A stretch of 64,000 nt of DNA. It comes from an uncultured Bacteroides sp. GTDB taxonomy: Bacteria; Bacteroidota; Bacteroidia; Bacteroidales; Bacteroidaceae. The first letter of the stretch is position 1. The number at the start of each line of letters is the position of its first letter. The stretch lies in the NCBI GenBank assembly GCA_947646015.1, contig CANSEY010000020.1, positions 1 through 64,000 on the forward strand, read 5' to 3'. The notes beneath the pieces are model-generated. The model worked only from the letters and a program-made list of their open reading frames with translations. It was not told where the DNA came from and searched no databases. The position numbers were made by a program, and so were the translations under genes. Positions 15,848 through 26,227 of this stretch are shown piece by piece.

Positions 15848-18157
15848 ATGAAGACAAGGAAATGGCCGTTACTACTTATGGCAATTCTTACCGTTCTCAG
15901 CATGAGTTCTTGTCAGGATTGGGGAGAAGCCGATCCACCGGCAGGAAATCAAAAACTTCCGGCAAAGCCGGATACCTCCGCTAAATTAATAGCTGAATTT
16001 ACATTTGACGAAGATTTCAACTCTACTGCCACCGAAGGCGAAACACCTATATCGGGGGAAGGTTTTGCATACAGTGCAGATCAGGAGATTCCGGAAATCG
16101 TACAAGATGATGAAAGAGAAAGTGGAGTTATGCACGCCAACGGCGGATACCTCCGCATTCCCAACCCTCTTATCGGTGCAGATATCCAGACAGGAGTCTC
16201 ATTTAGTTTCTTCGTAAAATCTACTAAAACAGACCATACAGGCGCACTGATCTCATTCAGTGACGGAACGAACAAACTGTATTTCACTGCAAATGCTTTT
16301 TTGAGCTATACCGGCACAGGAGGCTATCTGGACGTAAATGATCCGGAAGTCAGTGTAACGAACGCAATGCCTTACGGGACATGGCATTATGTTGCCTTGA
16401 CTTTCACAGAGAAAGGATACGCCATTTATATCGATGGCACCAAGAAATACGATACCAACAACCATGCCAGCATCAGTTCCGGAAAGACAAGGGCTGTGAG
16501 CGTAGGTGACTTCGATTATTCCAATATGATCGATTTATTGTCATCTGCGACCTATATATATTTAGGCTATGGTTCGGATACGGAAACAGCCGAAGCCTAT
16601 TATGATGATCTGAAGATCTGGACAAATACTTTCTCGGACAGCGATGCTCAGGGACCGAATATCGGTAGCGGAATACATGTGCCCGATCCTGTTTATAAAG
16701 CTACTTTCGAAACGACTACCGGACTACAGATCATTGGCGGTGGCAGCTTTGTTACAGATGATAATAGCGCCTTCGGAACCGTATTCAAGAATATCCCCGG
16801 AGGAATGCGTCAGAATTACTTGTTGCTTCCGGAAGATGTAATGTCACATTCTGCCGAAACGAAGGAGATGTCTATCGGTATGTGGGTGAATGCGAAGGAT
16901 GCCGGAATCTCATCCACTTATATGTGGTCACCATTATTCAGTGCTCACGGGCAGGCACCGGGCATAGCAGGTACTGCCAATACAGACAACTGGCCTATGT
17001 TTGCATTGTATGTAAGAGGAACATTACAACTGAATAATGCCGGATGGTGCAACTTTGATGATGCACAGAATGTAAATGGTACCAATGCTCTATATCATGA
17101 CGCCACTGACTGGTTAGCCGATCACGGGTGGCATTACTATACAGTAACTCTCACCGCTACTTCCGCCAAAGTATATATGGATGGCGAACTGAAGAACGAA
17201 TGGCAGGTGGCAGGTACCGGAGATAATAATACAATTGAAGGTGCATTCATTTATGGTGCCAACTACAAATACATCACTTTAGGCGGAAATCAGGCGTTCG
17301 ACTGGGGCGATCCCGATCCGGGATTCATGTTTGACGACTTCGCAGTCTATAACAAAGAATTGTCTCCGGAACAGATCAAACAGATTATGGAAGACAAGAC
17401 TTTGGCTCTGCCTACTCCTGTCTACATCAATACCTTTGAAGAAGGAACCGGAGATGCAAAAATCGTAGGTTCGGGCAAAATAGTTTCAGTGGAAGACAAA
17501 GGGTTCGGACAAATATTCCAGAATGTAGCCGGTTCTAAAGGCACTAATTATCTGATGTTGCCTCAGGATGCTCTTTCCCACTCCGTAGAATCTCAGGAAG
17601 TGAGTATTAGTGTATGGGTGAATGCCAAGAATGCAGGAGCATCGGACGATTATCGCTATTCTCCCCTATTCACGGCATACGGAAACGAGCCGTCGGCAGG
17701 ATCAGAGAATATATGGCCATTGTTTGTCCTGCAATCCCGCGGACTTGCCCAAATAAACTGTAACGGATGGACAGACTTCACCGCCGCACAAAATGAGAAA
17801 GGTGTCAACACCGTTTATTGCTCGGAATATGCAGCAGATGGAATCGTTTGTGAGGAAGACTGGCTGAAGGATCATGAATGGCATCTTTACACAGCCGTTC
17901 TCACGTCTACCACCTGTAAAATCTACATTGACGGAGAAGTCGCCAACTCATGGACAGTATCGGGCAGCGGTGACGGCAATACCATCTCCGGAATATTCAC
18001 CAACGGTGCAGACTTGAAATACATCTCATTGGGCGGAAACCAGGCATGGACATGGGCTGACCCTGATCCCGGATTTATGTTCGACGACATCGCTATCTAC
18101 AACAAAGCACTGACAATCGATGAGATACAGGCTATTATGAAAAAGAAAAAGAATTAA
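15848..18157 (+). CDS. Surface lipoprotein with three concanavalin A-like (LamG-type) domains
   Basis: Predicted glycan-binding lipoprotein of 769 residues. The start at 15848 gives the lipobox VLSMSSC. The frame opens at 15788, but the promoter covers that part. Three beta-sandwich lectin-like domains follow (about 45-275, 280-525, 530-769). Domains two and three are clearly duplicated: NYLLLPEDVMSHS / NYLMLPQDALSHS, MWVNAKDAG / VWVNAKNAG, and both contain DPDPGFMFDD. There is no glycosidase motif. It heads the SusC/SusD operon, where other loci often place surface glycan-binding proteins, so a role in capturing arabinan is likely but inferred. Confidence 0.8.
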   Translation: MKTRKWPLLLMAILTVLSMSSCQDWGEADPPAGNQKLPAKPDTSAKLIAEFTFDEDFNSTATEGETPISGEGFAYSADQEIPEIVQDDERESGVMHANGGYLRIPNPLIGADIQTGVSFSFFVKSTKTDHTGALISFSDGTNKLYFTANAFLSYTGTGGYLDVNDPEVSVTNAMPYGTWHYVALTFTEKGYAIYIDGTKKYDTNNHASISSGKTRAVSVGDFDYSNMIDLLSSATYIYLGYGSDTETAEAYYDDLKIWTNTFSDSDAQGPNIGSGIHVPDPVYKATFETTTGLQIIGGGSFVTDDNSAFGTVFKNIPGGMRQNYLLLPEDVMSHSAETKEMSIGMWVNAKDAGISSTYMWSPLFSAHGQAPGIAGTANTDNWPMFALYVRGTLQLNNAGWCNFDDAQNVNGTNALYHDATDWLADHGWHYYTVTLTATSAKVYMDGELKNEWQVAGTGDNNTIEGAFIYGANYKYITLGGNQAFDWGDPDPGFMFDDFAVYNKELSPEQIKQIMEDKTLALPTPVYINTFEEGTGDAKIVGSGKIVSVEDKGFGQIFQNVAGSKGTNYLMLPQDALSHSVESQEVSISVWVNAKNAGASDDYRYSPLFTAYGNEPSAGSENIWPLFVLQSRGLAQINCNGWTDFTAAQNEKGVNTVYCSEYAADGIVCEEDWLKDHEWHLYTAVLTSTTCKIYIDGEVANSWTVSGSGDGNTISGIFTNGADLKYISLGGNQAWTWADPDPGFMFDDIAIYNKALTIDEIQAIMKKKKN

Positions 18158-18176
18158 ACCTTAAAGTTTAGTATAC

Positions 18177-21100
18177 ATGAAAAATTTTATACTGATACTC
18201 TGCCTCGCCACATTCAGCCAATGGGTGTATGCGCAGAACAAGCAGATCACCGGACGGGTAGTTGATACCAAAGGCGAAGCCGCCATTGGTGCAAGCATAC
18301 TTGAAAAAGGAACTACAAACGGAACCATTACCGACTTTGACGGTAATTTCAAACTGACGGTCGGACCGAAAGCCGTGTTACAAATCAGTTATATCGGTTA
18401 TAAGACACAGGAAATACCAGTAGCCAACAAGACGAAACTGAATATCACTATGGAGGAAGACACGGAAGTGCTGGATGAAGTCGTAGTGGTCGGATACGGT
18501 GCGCAGAAGAAAGAAAGTGTGGTAGGTGCCATCTCGCAGGTTTCTTCCAAAGAACTGTTGAAATCTCCGGCAGCCAATATTTCACAAGCGATTGCCGGTA
18601 AGATTTCGGGTGTAATCACTTCTCAGACTTCCGGTGCGCCGGGGGCTGACGATATGAAGATTTATATCCGTGGCCGTGCTTCTTTCGCAGGAGACAACCA
18701 GCCGTTGATTTTAGTAGACGGTGTAGAACGCGAGTTCTCACAGATTGCTCCGGATGATATCGAATCGATCTCTACGTTGAAAGATGCTTCCGCTACTGCC
18801 GTATATGGTGTGCGTGGTGCAAACGGTGTGATGCTGATTACAACAAAACGCGGTAAGGAACAGAAACCGACTGTCAGCCTGACCGCCAACTGGCAAATAC
18901 AGTCCCCTACCCGCCAGGATACTTATCTGGATTCTTACAATTCGGTTGTATTGCTGGAAGAAGCGCTGGCTAACGACGGACTGCCTTCTCAATATTCGGC
19001 ATCCGACATCGAAATGTATAAAAGAGCCTCAGCAGGACAACTCAGCGGAATCGATGCCCTCCTCTACCCGAATGTAGACTGGTATGACACCGTTTTGCGA
19101 AACAGTGCACCGGCACAACGCTACAATGTCAATATACAGGGCGGTACCAAACGTATGCGTTACTTTACTTCTGCCGAATATTATAACCAACAGGGATTGT
19201 TCAAGGAATTCAGTCAGGACGAATACGGAAACAAGTCAAACTCCAGCTTCAAGCGTTTCGCTTTCCGTGCCAATCTCGACTTCCTGATGACCAAAGACCT
19301 GACTCTTTCCGTCAACTTCGGGACACGTTTCGAAGAACGCAGAGGACCGAACTCGAATGAATCGAGAGACGGAACTTACAGTCAGGCATTTTATGAAATG
19401 AATCATACACCGGGATGGTTGTTTCCGGTATCCTATACCGTAGGTGAAGGTGAAGACCAGAAGACATTGTACAGTGGCAGTTCACAATACCAGAATAATA
19501 TCGTGGCACGTTTTGCCAAAGCCGGTTTCTACCGCTCCACCAATACGATCAATGAAACAAATTTCATTGTGGATTATAAGATGAACTGGCTCACCAAAGG
19601 GCTGGCAGCAAAAGGAATGTTATCTTTCGACTACGACGCTTACTATAGGCGTGCTTTCAATGCCGACTTTGCCACTTATGAGCTGAATGACCGTACTAAT
19701 TACAATTCAATAGACGCCTATACCCAGTTCAATACGGACACGGAACTTGCTTATCTGGGCAATGACCAGACTACCACTTATAAACTTTACATGGAATTCC
19801 AGCTGAACTGGGCACGAAAATTCGGCAAACATGACATTACCGCTATGGCACTGTACAACCAAAATGACTACCGTTATCAGGCAGACCTTGCCGAACGTTA
19901 CCAAGGACTGGTAGGGCGTGCCACATACGGCTACGACGACCGTTACCTGGCAGAAGTCAACTTCGGCTATAACGGTTCGGAAAACTTCATGCGAGGCAGA
20001 CGCTTCGGTTTCTTCCCTTCTTTCTCCGTAGGATGGAGAATCAGCAACGAAGCTTTCATGAAAGGAACGGAGGAGTGGCTGAACAATCTGAAGATCCGTG
20101 CATCCTATGGTGAAGTAGGTAACGATGTATACAAAGTGAATGGCGTAAAACAACGTTTCCTGTATCAGGCAGTGTGGACACAGATAGCCAACGACTATCA
20201 CTTCGGAACAACCGGATATACCGGTATCTATGAAAGCCAGTACCCTAACTATGCAGTGACTTGGGAACGTGCTCACAAATACAACCTGGGACTGGAATTT
20301 GGTTTATGGAACGGACTGCTGAACGGTAATATCGACGTATTCTACGAAAAGAGAAACGATATCCTGACTCCTTATCTCACCCGTCCGCAATGGGTTGGCG
20401 TCAATATGGCTGCCGGCAATCTAGGAGAAACCAACAACAAGGGTTTCGAAATCGAACTGAAACATGCGAACCATATCGGAAAGGACTTTACCTATAATGC
20501 AAGTCTGACTTTCTCACACGCCCGCAATGAAATCCGGAACATGGACGAACCCGCCACAAAGACAGCTTATCGCAAACAGGAAGGTCATCCGATCAACCAA
20601 TACTTCGGTCTGGTGTGCGATGGTTTTGTAACCCAAGCCGACTTGAACAATCCCGATTTTCCGGTTTCTACTTTCGGCAATGTACAGGTAGGCGACCTGA
20701 AATACCGTGATATGAACGGAGACGGATTTATCGATAGCCGTGATGAAACATTTATCGGCTATAGCGATGTTCCCGAAAACACTTACGCCTTGTCTCTGGG
20801 ATGCGAATACAAAGGCATCGGATTCAGCATCATGTTTCAGGGAGTAGATCATGTTTCCAGATATTATGATGCGGAAGCAATGTACGCTTTCGTGAATGGC
20901 GGTAAGGTAAAAGAACATCATCTGAATCGCTGGAATCCCAACCAGTCGGAAGCATACAACCTTGCCAATGCCAGCTATCCGCTGCTCCATTATGACAGCT
21001 ACGGCGACCATAATCAGCGTAAGAACTCGTTCTTCCTGAAAAACGGTAACTTCCTCCGTCTGAAGAATATCGAACTAAGCTACTCGCTTCCGGCTAAATG

Positions 21101-21260
21101 GATCAGAAAAGTAGCCATGAACGAATGCCGCGTCTACGTGAATGCAAACAATCTCATCACATGGGATAAGCTGGATGGTCTTTGCGATCCGGAAAGTGAA
21201 GGTTCCAACCGTTACCCGATTATGAAGACTGTGAACTTTGGTGTAAACATTAAATTCTAA
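18177..21260 (+). CDS. SusC-like TonB-dependent outer-membrane transporter
   Basis: Outer-membrane importer of 1027 residues. Signal peptide (ending VYAQ), a carboxypeptidase-D-like regulatory domain (ITGRVVDTKGEAAIGASI, about 22-95), the TonB-box region around DEVVVVGYG, the plug domain (LVDGVERE, RGANGVMLITTKRG, about 105-230) and a 22-strand barrel ending VNFGVNIKF, a proper C-terminal outer-membrane signal. With the SusD protein immediately downstream it should import arabino-oligosaccharides, powered by TonB. No SusE/F homologue is present. The lectin-like lipoprotein upstream may take that role. Confidence 0.95.
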   Translation: MKNFILILCLATFSQWVYAQNKQITGRVVDTKGEAAIGASILEKGTTNGTITDFDGNFKLTVGPKAVLQISYIGYKTQEIPVANKTKLNITMEEDTEVLDEVVVVGYGAQKKESVVGAISQVSSKELLKSPAANISQAIAGKISGVITSQTSGAPGADDMKIYIRGRASFAGDNQPLILVDGVEREFSQIAPDDIESISTLKDASATAVYGVRGANGVMLITTKRGKEQKPTVSLTANWQIQSPTRQDTYLDSYNSVVLLEEALANDGLPSQYSASDIEMYKRASAGQLSGIDALLYPNVDWYDTVLRNSAPAQRYNVNIQGGTKRMRYFTSAEYYNQQGLFKEFSQDEYGNKSNSSFKRFAFRANLDFLMTKDLTLSVNFGTRFEERRGPNSNESRDGTYSQAFYEMNHTPGWLFPVSYTVGEGEDQKTLYSGSSQYQNNIVARFAKAGFYRSTNTINETNFIVDYKMNWLTKGLAAKGMLSFDYDAYYRRAFNADFATYELNDRTNYNSIDAYTQFNTDTELAYLGNDQTTTYKLYMEFQLNWARKFGKHDITAMALYNQNDYRYQADLAERYQGLVGRATYGYDDRYLAEVNFGYNGSENFMRGRRFGFFPSFSVGWRISNEAFMKGTEEWLNNLKIRASYGEVGNDVYKVNGVKQRFLYQAVWTQIANDYHFGTTGYTGIYESQYPNYAVTWERAHKYNLGLEFGLWNGLLNGNIDVFYEKRNDILTPYLTRPQWVGVNMAAGNLGETNNKGFEIELKHANHIGKDFTYNASLTFSHARNEIRNMDEPATKTAYRKQEGHPINQYFGLVCDGFVTQADLNNPDFPVSTFGNVQVGDLKYRDMNGDGFIDSRDETFIGYSDVPENTYALSLGCEYKGIGFSIMFQGVDHVSRYYDAEAMYAFVNGGKVKEHHLNRWNPNQSEAYNLANASYPLLHYDSYGDHNQRKNSFFLKNGNFLRLKNIELSYSLPAKWIRKVAMNECRVYVNANNLITWDKLDGLCDPESEGSNRYPIMKTVNFGVNIKF

Positions 21261-21272
21261 CAGATATAAGAC

Positions 21273-23048
21273 ATGAAAAAGACAATCATATATACCGTCT
21301 TTTGGTTGGCAACCGCCGGAATCGCCCTGACTTCCTGTGAAGATATATTCGGTGGTTTTCTGGACAAACAGCCCAGCAACGAACTGACAGAAGAAGAGGT
21401 ATTCAGCCAATGGACTACTACCCGTGAGTTCCATCTCGATACTTACAACTTCCTGCGCCACGGTGCCTGCCGCATCAACAACTCATGGATGGATGCAGCT
21501 ACCGACTTAGCCGAAACCAGCTACGCCAGCGGCGGCACGCGTACAAGTTTCAACATCGGTAACTATTATGCCAGCGGTGCCGCCACTGAACTCACCGGCA
21601 CATGGGAACACTATTACCGGGGTATCCGCAAATGCAATATGCTATTAAAGAACATCGACGACGTGCCCAAAGCTACGGATGACTCGGAAGAAGCACACGC
21701 TACCTATGTGAAACAATACAAGGCGGAAGCTCATTTCCTCCGTGCTTATTTCTACTGGGAAATGTTTCTCCGCTACGGTCCCGTCCCTCTGGTTACAGAT
21801 GTACTCGATCCGGACGGAGACTTGCTCAGCAACTATACCACCCGCCCTTCCCTGAAAGAATATGTAGTTGACTTCATTCTGAAAGAACTGAAAGATTGCG
21901 AAGAAGGATTGATGGATAAAGCTACTTCTGCCGAATCGGGCAACCCCGGACGTATCAGCCAGCCAATGGCACGTGCACTGTATTCACGTGTCATGCTCTA
22001 CATGGCAAGCGACCGTTTCAGAAGTGAATCGGGTATCAGCTGGCAGCAAGCCGCCGATGCAGCGCAAAGCTTCATGACGGATTACGGAACGCTCTACGAA
22101 CTCTACACGACCGATACCGATCCGAAGACCTGCTATACCAACGCCATCCTGAAGAACGCACATGACGAGAAAAATAATGAAACGATCTTCTGGCGTAATG
22201 ATGTAGCTGTAGGATGGGGAGCGATCTATAACGATACGCCGGTAGGCGAAGGCGGCAACGGAGGTTTGTGCCCGTCACAGAATTTAGTGGATATGTACGA
22301 TATGGCGAACGGACAGTCTCCTTTCAGCAGTTATGATGAAACCGGCGCCCCTGTTTATAATGGAACAGCCACTCCGGCCATCAACAATGCCAGCGGATAC
22401 AAGAGCAATGATCCTTACAGCAACCGTGACCCGCGTCTGGCGGCTACCGTACTCTACAACGGTGTGAATTGGGGGAATGGTATAATTAATGTACTCAAAG
22501 GACAACGGGATAACCCGCAAGGAAATGCAAATGCAACGCCGACCGGATACTATACCCGCAAGTATATTCCGGAAGTGATCCTGAACAATAACCATACCGG
22601 CAGCAACTACCGTAACTGGATTATCATCCGCTATGCGGAAATCTTATTGAACTACGCAGAAGCCTTGAATGAAGCTGGCGGGTCACGTGCGGACGTACTG
22701 AATGCCATCCAGCCTCTCCGCGACCGTGTAGGGATGACTGCCAAACTCACAGACCGCAGCGATCTTCAGACCATTGCCGACCGCCGTAACTTCATCCGCA
22801 AGGAACGTACCGTCGAACTCGCTTTTGAAGATCATCGCGCATGGGACGTACGTCGCTGGAATGTAGCGGAAAAAGCATTGGCACGTCCTATCTACGGAAT
22901 GGAGGTTACCAAGGAAAACGGAAAGTTTGTCTATACACGTAAAGTTGCCCAGAACCGGGTATTTACGGAGAAAATGTATCTCTACCCGATACCGGAAGGA
23001 GAAGTATGGAAAACGAATATCGAAAACAACCCGGGTTGGAACAATTAA
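21273..23048 (+). CDS. SusD-like starch-binding-type lipoprotein, first pair
   Basis: Surface lipoprotein of 591 residues that closes over the partner SusC barrel and binds the glycan. Lipobox GIALTSC, then the SusD/RagB all-helical TPR scaffold (YRGIRKCNMLLKNID, EAHFLRAYFYWEMFLRYGPVPLV) and the C-terminal family signature (RKERTVELAFEDHRAWDVRRW, read in parts). It starts 12 bp after its SusC partner and ends 4 bp before the next SusC gene, so the four genes are clearly one transcript. Confidence 0.95.
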   Translation: MKKTIIYTVFWLATAGIALTSCEDIFGGFLDKQPSNELTEEEVFSQWTTTREFHLDTYNFLRHGACRINNSWMDAATDLAETSYASGGTRTSFNIGNYYASGAATELTGTWEHYYRGIRKCNMLLKNIDDVPKATDDSEEAHATYVKQYKAEAHFLRAYFYWEMFLRYGPVPLVTDVLDPDGDLLSNYTTRPSLKEYVVDFILKELKDCEEGLMDKATSAESGNPGRISQPMARALYSRVMLYMASDRFRSESGISWQQAADAAQSFMTDYGTLYELYTTDTDPKTCYTNAILKNAHDEKNNETIFWRNDVAVGWGAIYNDTPVGEGGNGGLCPSQNLVDMYDMANGQSPFSSYDETGAPVYNGTATPAINNASGYKSNDPYSNRDPRLAATVLYNGVNWGNGIINVLKGQRDNPQGNANATPTGYYTRKYIPEVILNNNHTGSNYRNWIIIRYAEILLNYAEALNEAGGSRADVLNAIQPLRDRVGMTAKLTDRSDLQTIADRRNFIRKERTVELAFEDHRAWDVRRWNVAEKALARPIYGMEVTKENGKFVYTRKVAQNRVFTEKMYLYPIPEGEVWKTNIENNPGWNN

Positions 23049-23052
23049 CTGA

Positions 23053-26000
23053 ATGAATATGCAACCGATGAAATTAAATAACATACAGACAGGATTCAAA
23101 AGAATCCTGCTCACCGTAGCCACAGTTTTCATGCTGGGCAACGGATGGGCGCAAGATGCTAAAGTCCTGAAAGGACGAATCGTAAATGCAGAGGGTGAAC
23201 CTATCGCAGGTGCGGTGGTCAACGTAGCGGAAGCAAGCCGCATCGCACTCTCGGACAAGGACGGTTTCTTCACTTTGAAGAATGTAAAACCTGCCGACGA
23301 GCTTTATGTAAGCAGCGTAGGTTATCTGCCGGCAACAGCCATTGCCGACTTTGATGAGAACTTCAAGATTGTCATGGATGCCGACCTGGATGAATATGCT
23401 CATACGACTCCGCTTCCTTTCAACCGCAAACCCAAGAAGTTTGTGACAGAGTCCACCTCCATCGTCACCGGAGAAGAACTGGAAAAACATCCGGTAACCG
23501 TTTTGCAGAATGCGTTTACCTCCACTGTCACCGGTGTAGAGACGTATGAGGCGCAATCCGAACCGGGATGGAGTGAAACAGCTATGTATATCCGTGGCAT
23601 CCGTACCATGAATGCCAGTGCACGCAGTCCGTTGATCATCGTCGACAATGTGGAACGTGACCTCTCATTCCTCGATGCCTACCCTATTGAATCGATTACG
23701 ATATTGAAGGATGCCGCCGCCACCGCTATCTATGGAATGCGTGGAGCCAACGGCGCAGTACTCGTAACGACCAAACGCGGAGAAACCGGTAAGACTAAAA
23801 TCAACTTCACACAAGAAGTCGGCTTCCAGACTATTGCCGGAATTCCCGAAAGCCAGAATTCTTATAACTATGCGCTGAGCCGTAATCAGGCACGATACCT
23901 GGACGGATTAAGTCCCGAATATTCCGATGAAGACCTGGAATACTACCGTCGTGTCTGCAACGGTGAGCAGTTGGAAGGAATGGCCAAATACAAATACTTC
24001 AATACGAACTGGCACGACACCATGCTGCGGGATGCAGCTCCGCAATACCGTACCAACCTGTCTGTCAGCGGTGGTAATGCACGTGCACGCTACTATGTCT
24101 CCTTCTCTTATCTCCGCCAGGAAGGTTTGTTCGACACCAAATGGACGGAATGGAACGAAGGATACAGCACACAGGAAGTATTGAACCGTTACAACCTGCG
24201 TTCGAACATCGACATCGATGTAAACAAGTTTCTGAATGTATCGATGGACTTGGGCGGACGTATCGACAATATCTCCCAACCGGGCATTGACGTATGGAAC
24301 CTCTTTACCTGGGGAGCCGGCGAAAATCTTCCGGTGTATCCCGTATTCTGCCCGAACGGTGAATTCTTTATGCCAACCAGCAGCGACAGTAAAAACGGTG
24401 CCGCACAAATCGCCGGACGTGGTGTGGAGCAGAACCGCCGCCGTAACCTCTATACAACCGTAACGGCTACCGGAAACCTGGATGCCCTCGTTCCCGGACT
24501 GAAAGCCAAGATGACGTTCAGTTTCGACTCTTACGAAACATTCCAGAAGGTGCAGCAAGCCGATGTCAATGTCTACTACTATAACTATATGGCTGATGTC
24601 AACGACCCGTCGGAATATACATACCAACGCATGAGAACGTACAAAGCATTGCCCAATGCCACCACTTCTCCACGTGACTATTACTATAATCTCAATATGA
24701 ACGGCGGACTGGCATACGAACATACATTCGGCAAACATGCCGTCAATGCCCAGGCTTTTATCCGTACTTATCAGAATGTAGTACGCGGACAGGAATCATC
24801 CAACCGCTACCTCTCTTACAATGCACAGGCTACCTATGTATATAACAACCGGTATATCCTTTCCGGTAATATCTCCCGCATGGGCAGTGATAATTATGCC
24901 GACGGCGAACGCTTCGGAACATTCCCCGGCGGTTCCGTGGGATGGGTACTTTCTGAAGAATCATGGCTGAAGAACTCGTTCGTGAATCTCCTGAAGCTCC
25001 GCGCATCCTATGGACGGGCAGGACAAGCCGTAACAGGCGTCAGCCGCTACCCGTACCAAGGTACATTCACCGAAGGAGGCGGATATAATTTCGGTACTTC
25101 CCAATCTTACACGGAAGGTGTATATGAATCGACAGCCGGCAACAAGAATATCAAATGGGAAATCTCAGATATGGCAAACTTCGGCGTTGACTTCGACTTG
25201 TGGAACAAGAAAATCTACGGTTCTGTGGACTTCTTCAAGGAATGGCGTTCCAATATTCTGGTATCCCGTTCCACCGTGCCCGGCTTATTCGGTGTAAACG
25301 CTCCGCAAGACTCTTACGGCAAGGCCGAAACGAAAGGTTTTGAGATCACTTTAGGACATAGCAACCGGATCGGTGATTTTGAATACTATATCGACGGTAT
25401 GCTGACCTTCAACACCAACAAGATCACCGAAATGGATGAACTGACTCCCGATTACGCTTATCAGGCAAGAACCGGCAACCGGATCGACCAAAGCCAGCTC
25501 CTGATCTGGAAACAATGGGCCAGTAATCCCGACCTGATTCCGGAGTCGTATGAAGATGCCGTTGCCAATCCTCAGAAATATCCGTGGAACGCTGCCGGTA
25601 AATACAAGCTCGGCAATGCCGTATTCCAGGATACGAACGGCGACCGTAAAATAGACAGCTACGACAAAGTACCGACCGGATACACAAATATTCCGGAATT
25701 AATCCCGACCATCCGTTTAGGTTTCAGTTGGAAAGGTTTCGACGCACGTGCCGTGCTGACGGCTTATCTGAACCGCACCGTTCCCTGTCGCGAGAATATG
25801 GACTATGGTTTCGGCTGGGGAGGTACTTCCACTCATGAAATCACCAACACATGGGGATATTATACCGATGATCCGACAGACCCGCGCAATATCAACGCCA
25901 AATATCCGCGTTTGTCTACTTCCTTCAGTGACCTCGACCGGAACTATCCTTACAATGAGTCTACCATCTGGGTAGTCAACGGAGACTTCCTTTCATTGCG

Positions 26001-26202
26001 CAATGTGGAAGTCGGCTACTCACTTCCTGCACGATTGATTTCTAAAGTCAATATGACGAAATGCCGTCTTTACTTCAGCGGCTACAACCTGTGCAACTGG
26101 AGCCATCTGCCTAAAGGCTTTGATCCGGAAAACCCGACCAACTATATCTGGGCATATCCCAAGACACGTTCATTTACGTTCGGTGTGAATATCGGATTCT
26201 AA
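23053..26202 (+). CDS. SusC-like TonB-dependent outer-membrane transporter, second pair
   Basis: Second importer of the locus, 1049 residues. Signal peptide ending GNGWAQ, regulatory CarboxypepD-like domain (LKGRIVNAEGEPIAGAVV), plug domain (LIIVDNVERD, GMRGANGAVLVTTKRG) and a barrel ending FTFGVNIGF. It is not a recent copy of the first pair: the TonB-box region differs (no VVVGYG motif, instead PLPFNRKPKKFVTESTSIV), and barrel loops are distinct. Two different transporters in one locus suggest uptake of arabinan fragments differing in size or branching. Start at 23053. An internal Met six codons later (MKLNN) is possible. Confidence 0.93.
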   Translation: MNMQPMKLNNIQTGFKRILLTVATVFMLGNGWAQDAKVLKGRIVNAEGEPIAGAVVNVAEASRIALSDKDGFFTLKNVKPADELYVSSVGYLPATAIADFDENFKIVMDADLDEYAHTTPLPFNRKPKKFVTESTSIVTGEELEKHPVTVLQNAFTSTVTGVETYEAQSEPGWSETAMYIRGIRTMNASARSPLIIVDNVERDLSFLDAYPIESITILKDAAATAIYGMRGANGAVLVTTKRGETGKTKINFTQEVGFQTIAGIPESQNSYNYALSRNQARYLDGLSPEYSDEDLEYYRRVCNGEQLEGMAKYKYFNTNWHDTMLRDAAPQYRTNLSVSGGNARARYYVSFSYLRQEGLFDTKWTEWNEGYSTQEVLNRYNLRSNIDIDVNKFLNVSMDLGGRIDNISQPGIDVWNLFTWGAGENLPVYPVFCPNGEFFMPTSSDSKNGAAQIAGRGVEQNRRRNLYTTVTATGNLDALVPGLKAKMTFSFDSYETFQKVQQADVNVYYYNYMADVNDPSEYTYQRMRTYKALPNATTSPRDYYYNLNMNGGLAYEHTFGKHAVNAQAFIRTYQNVVRGQESSNRYLSYNAQATYVYNNRYILSGNISRMGSDNYADGERFGTFPGGSVGWVLSEESWLKNSFVNLLKLRASYGRAGQAVTGVSRYPYQGTFTEGGGYNFGTSQSYTEGVYESTAGNKNIKWEISDMANFGVDFDLWNKKIYGSVDFFKEWRSNILVSRSTVPGLFGVNAPQDSYGKAETKGFEITLGHSNRIGDFEYYIDGMLTFNTNKITEMDELTPDYAYQARTGNRIDQSQLLIWKQWASNPDLIPESYEDAVANPQKYPWNAAGKYKLGNAVFQDTNGDRKIDSYDKVPTGYTNIPELIPTIRLGFSWKGFDARAVLTAYLNRTVPCRENMDYGFGWGGTSTHEITNTWGYYTDDPTDPRNINAKYPRLSTSFSDLDRNYPYNESTIWVVNGDFLSLRNVEVGYSLPARLISKVNMTKCRLYFSGYNLCNWSHLPKGFDPENPTNYIWAYPKTRSFTFGVNIGF

Positions 26203-26227
26203 TCATTCAATAAAACAGCAAAGAATT

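Noticed and set aside
23908-24738. 276-codon minus-strand frame within the second SusC gene
   Set aside because: The SusC frame is complete and continuous. The antisense product shows no recognisable features.
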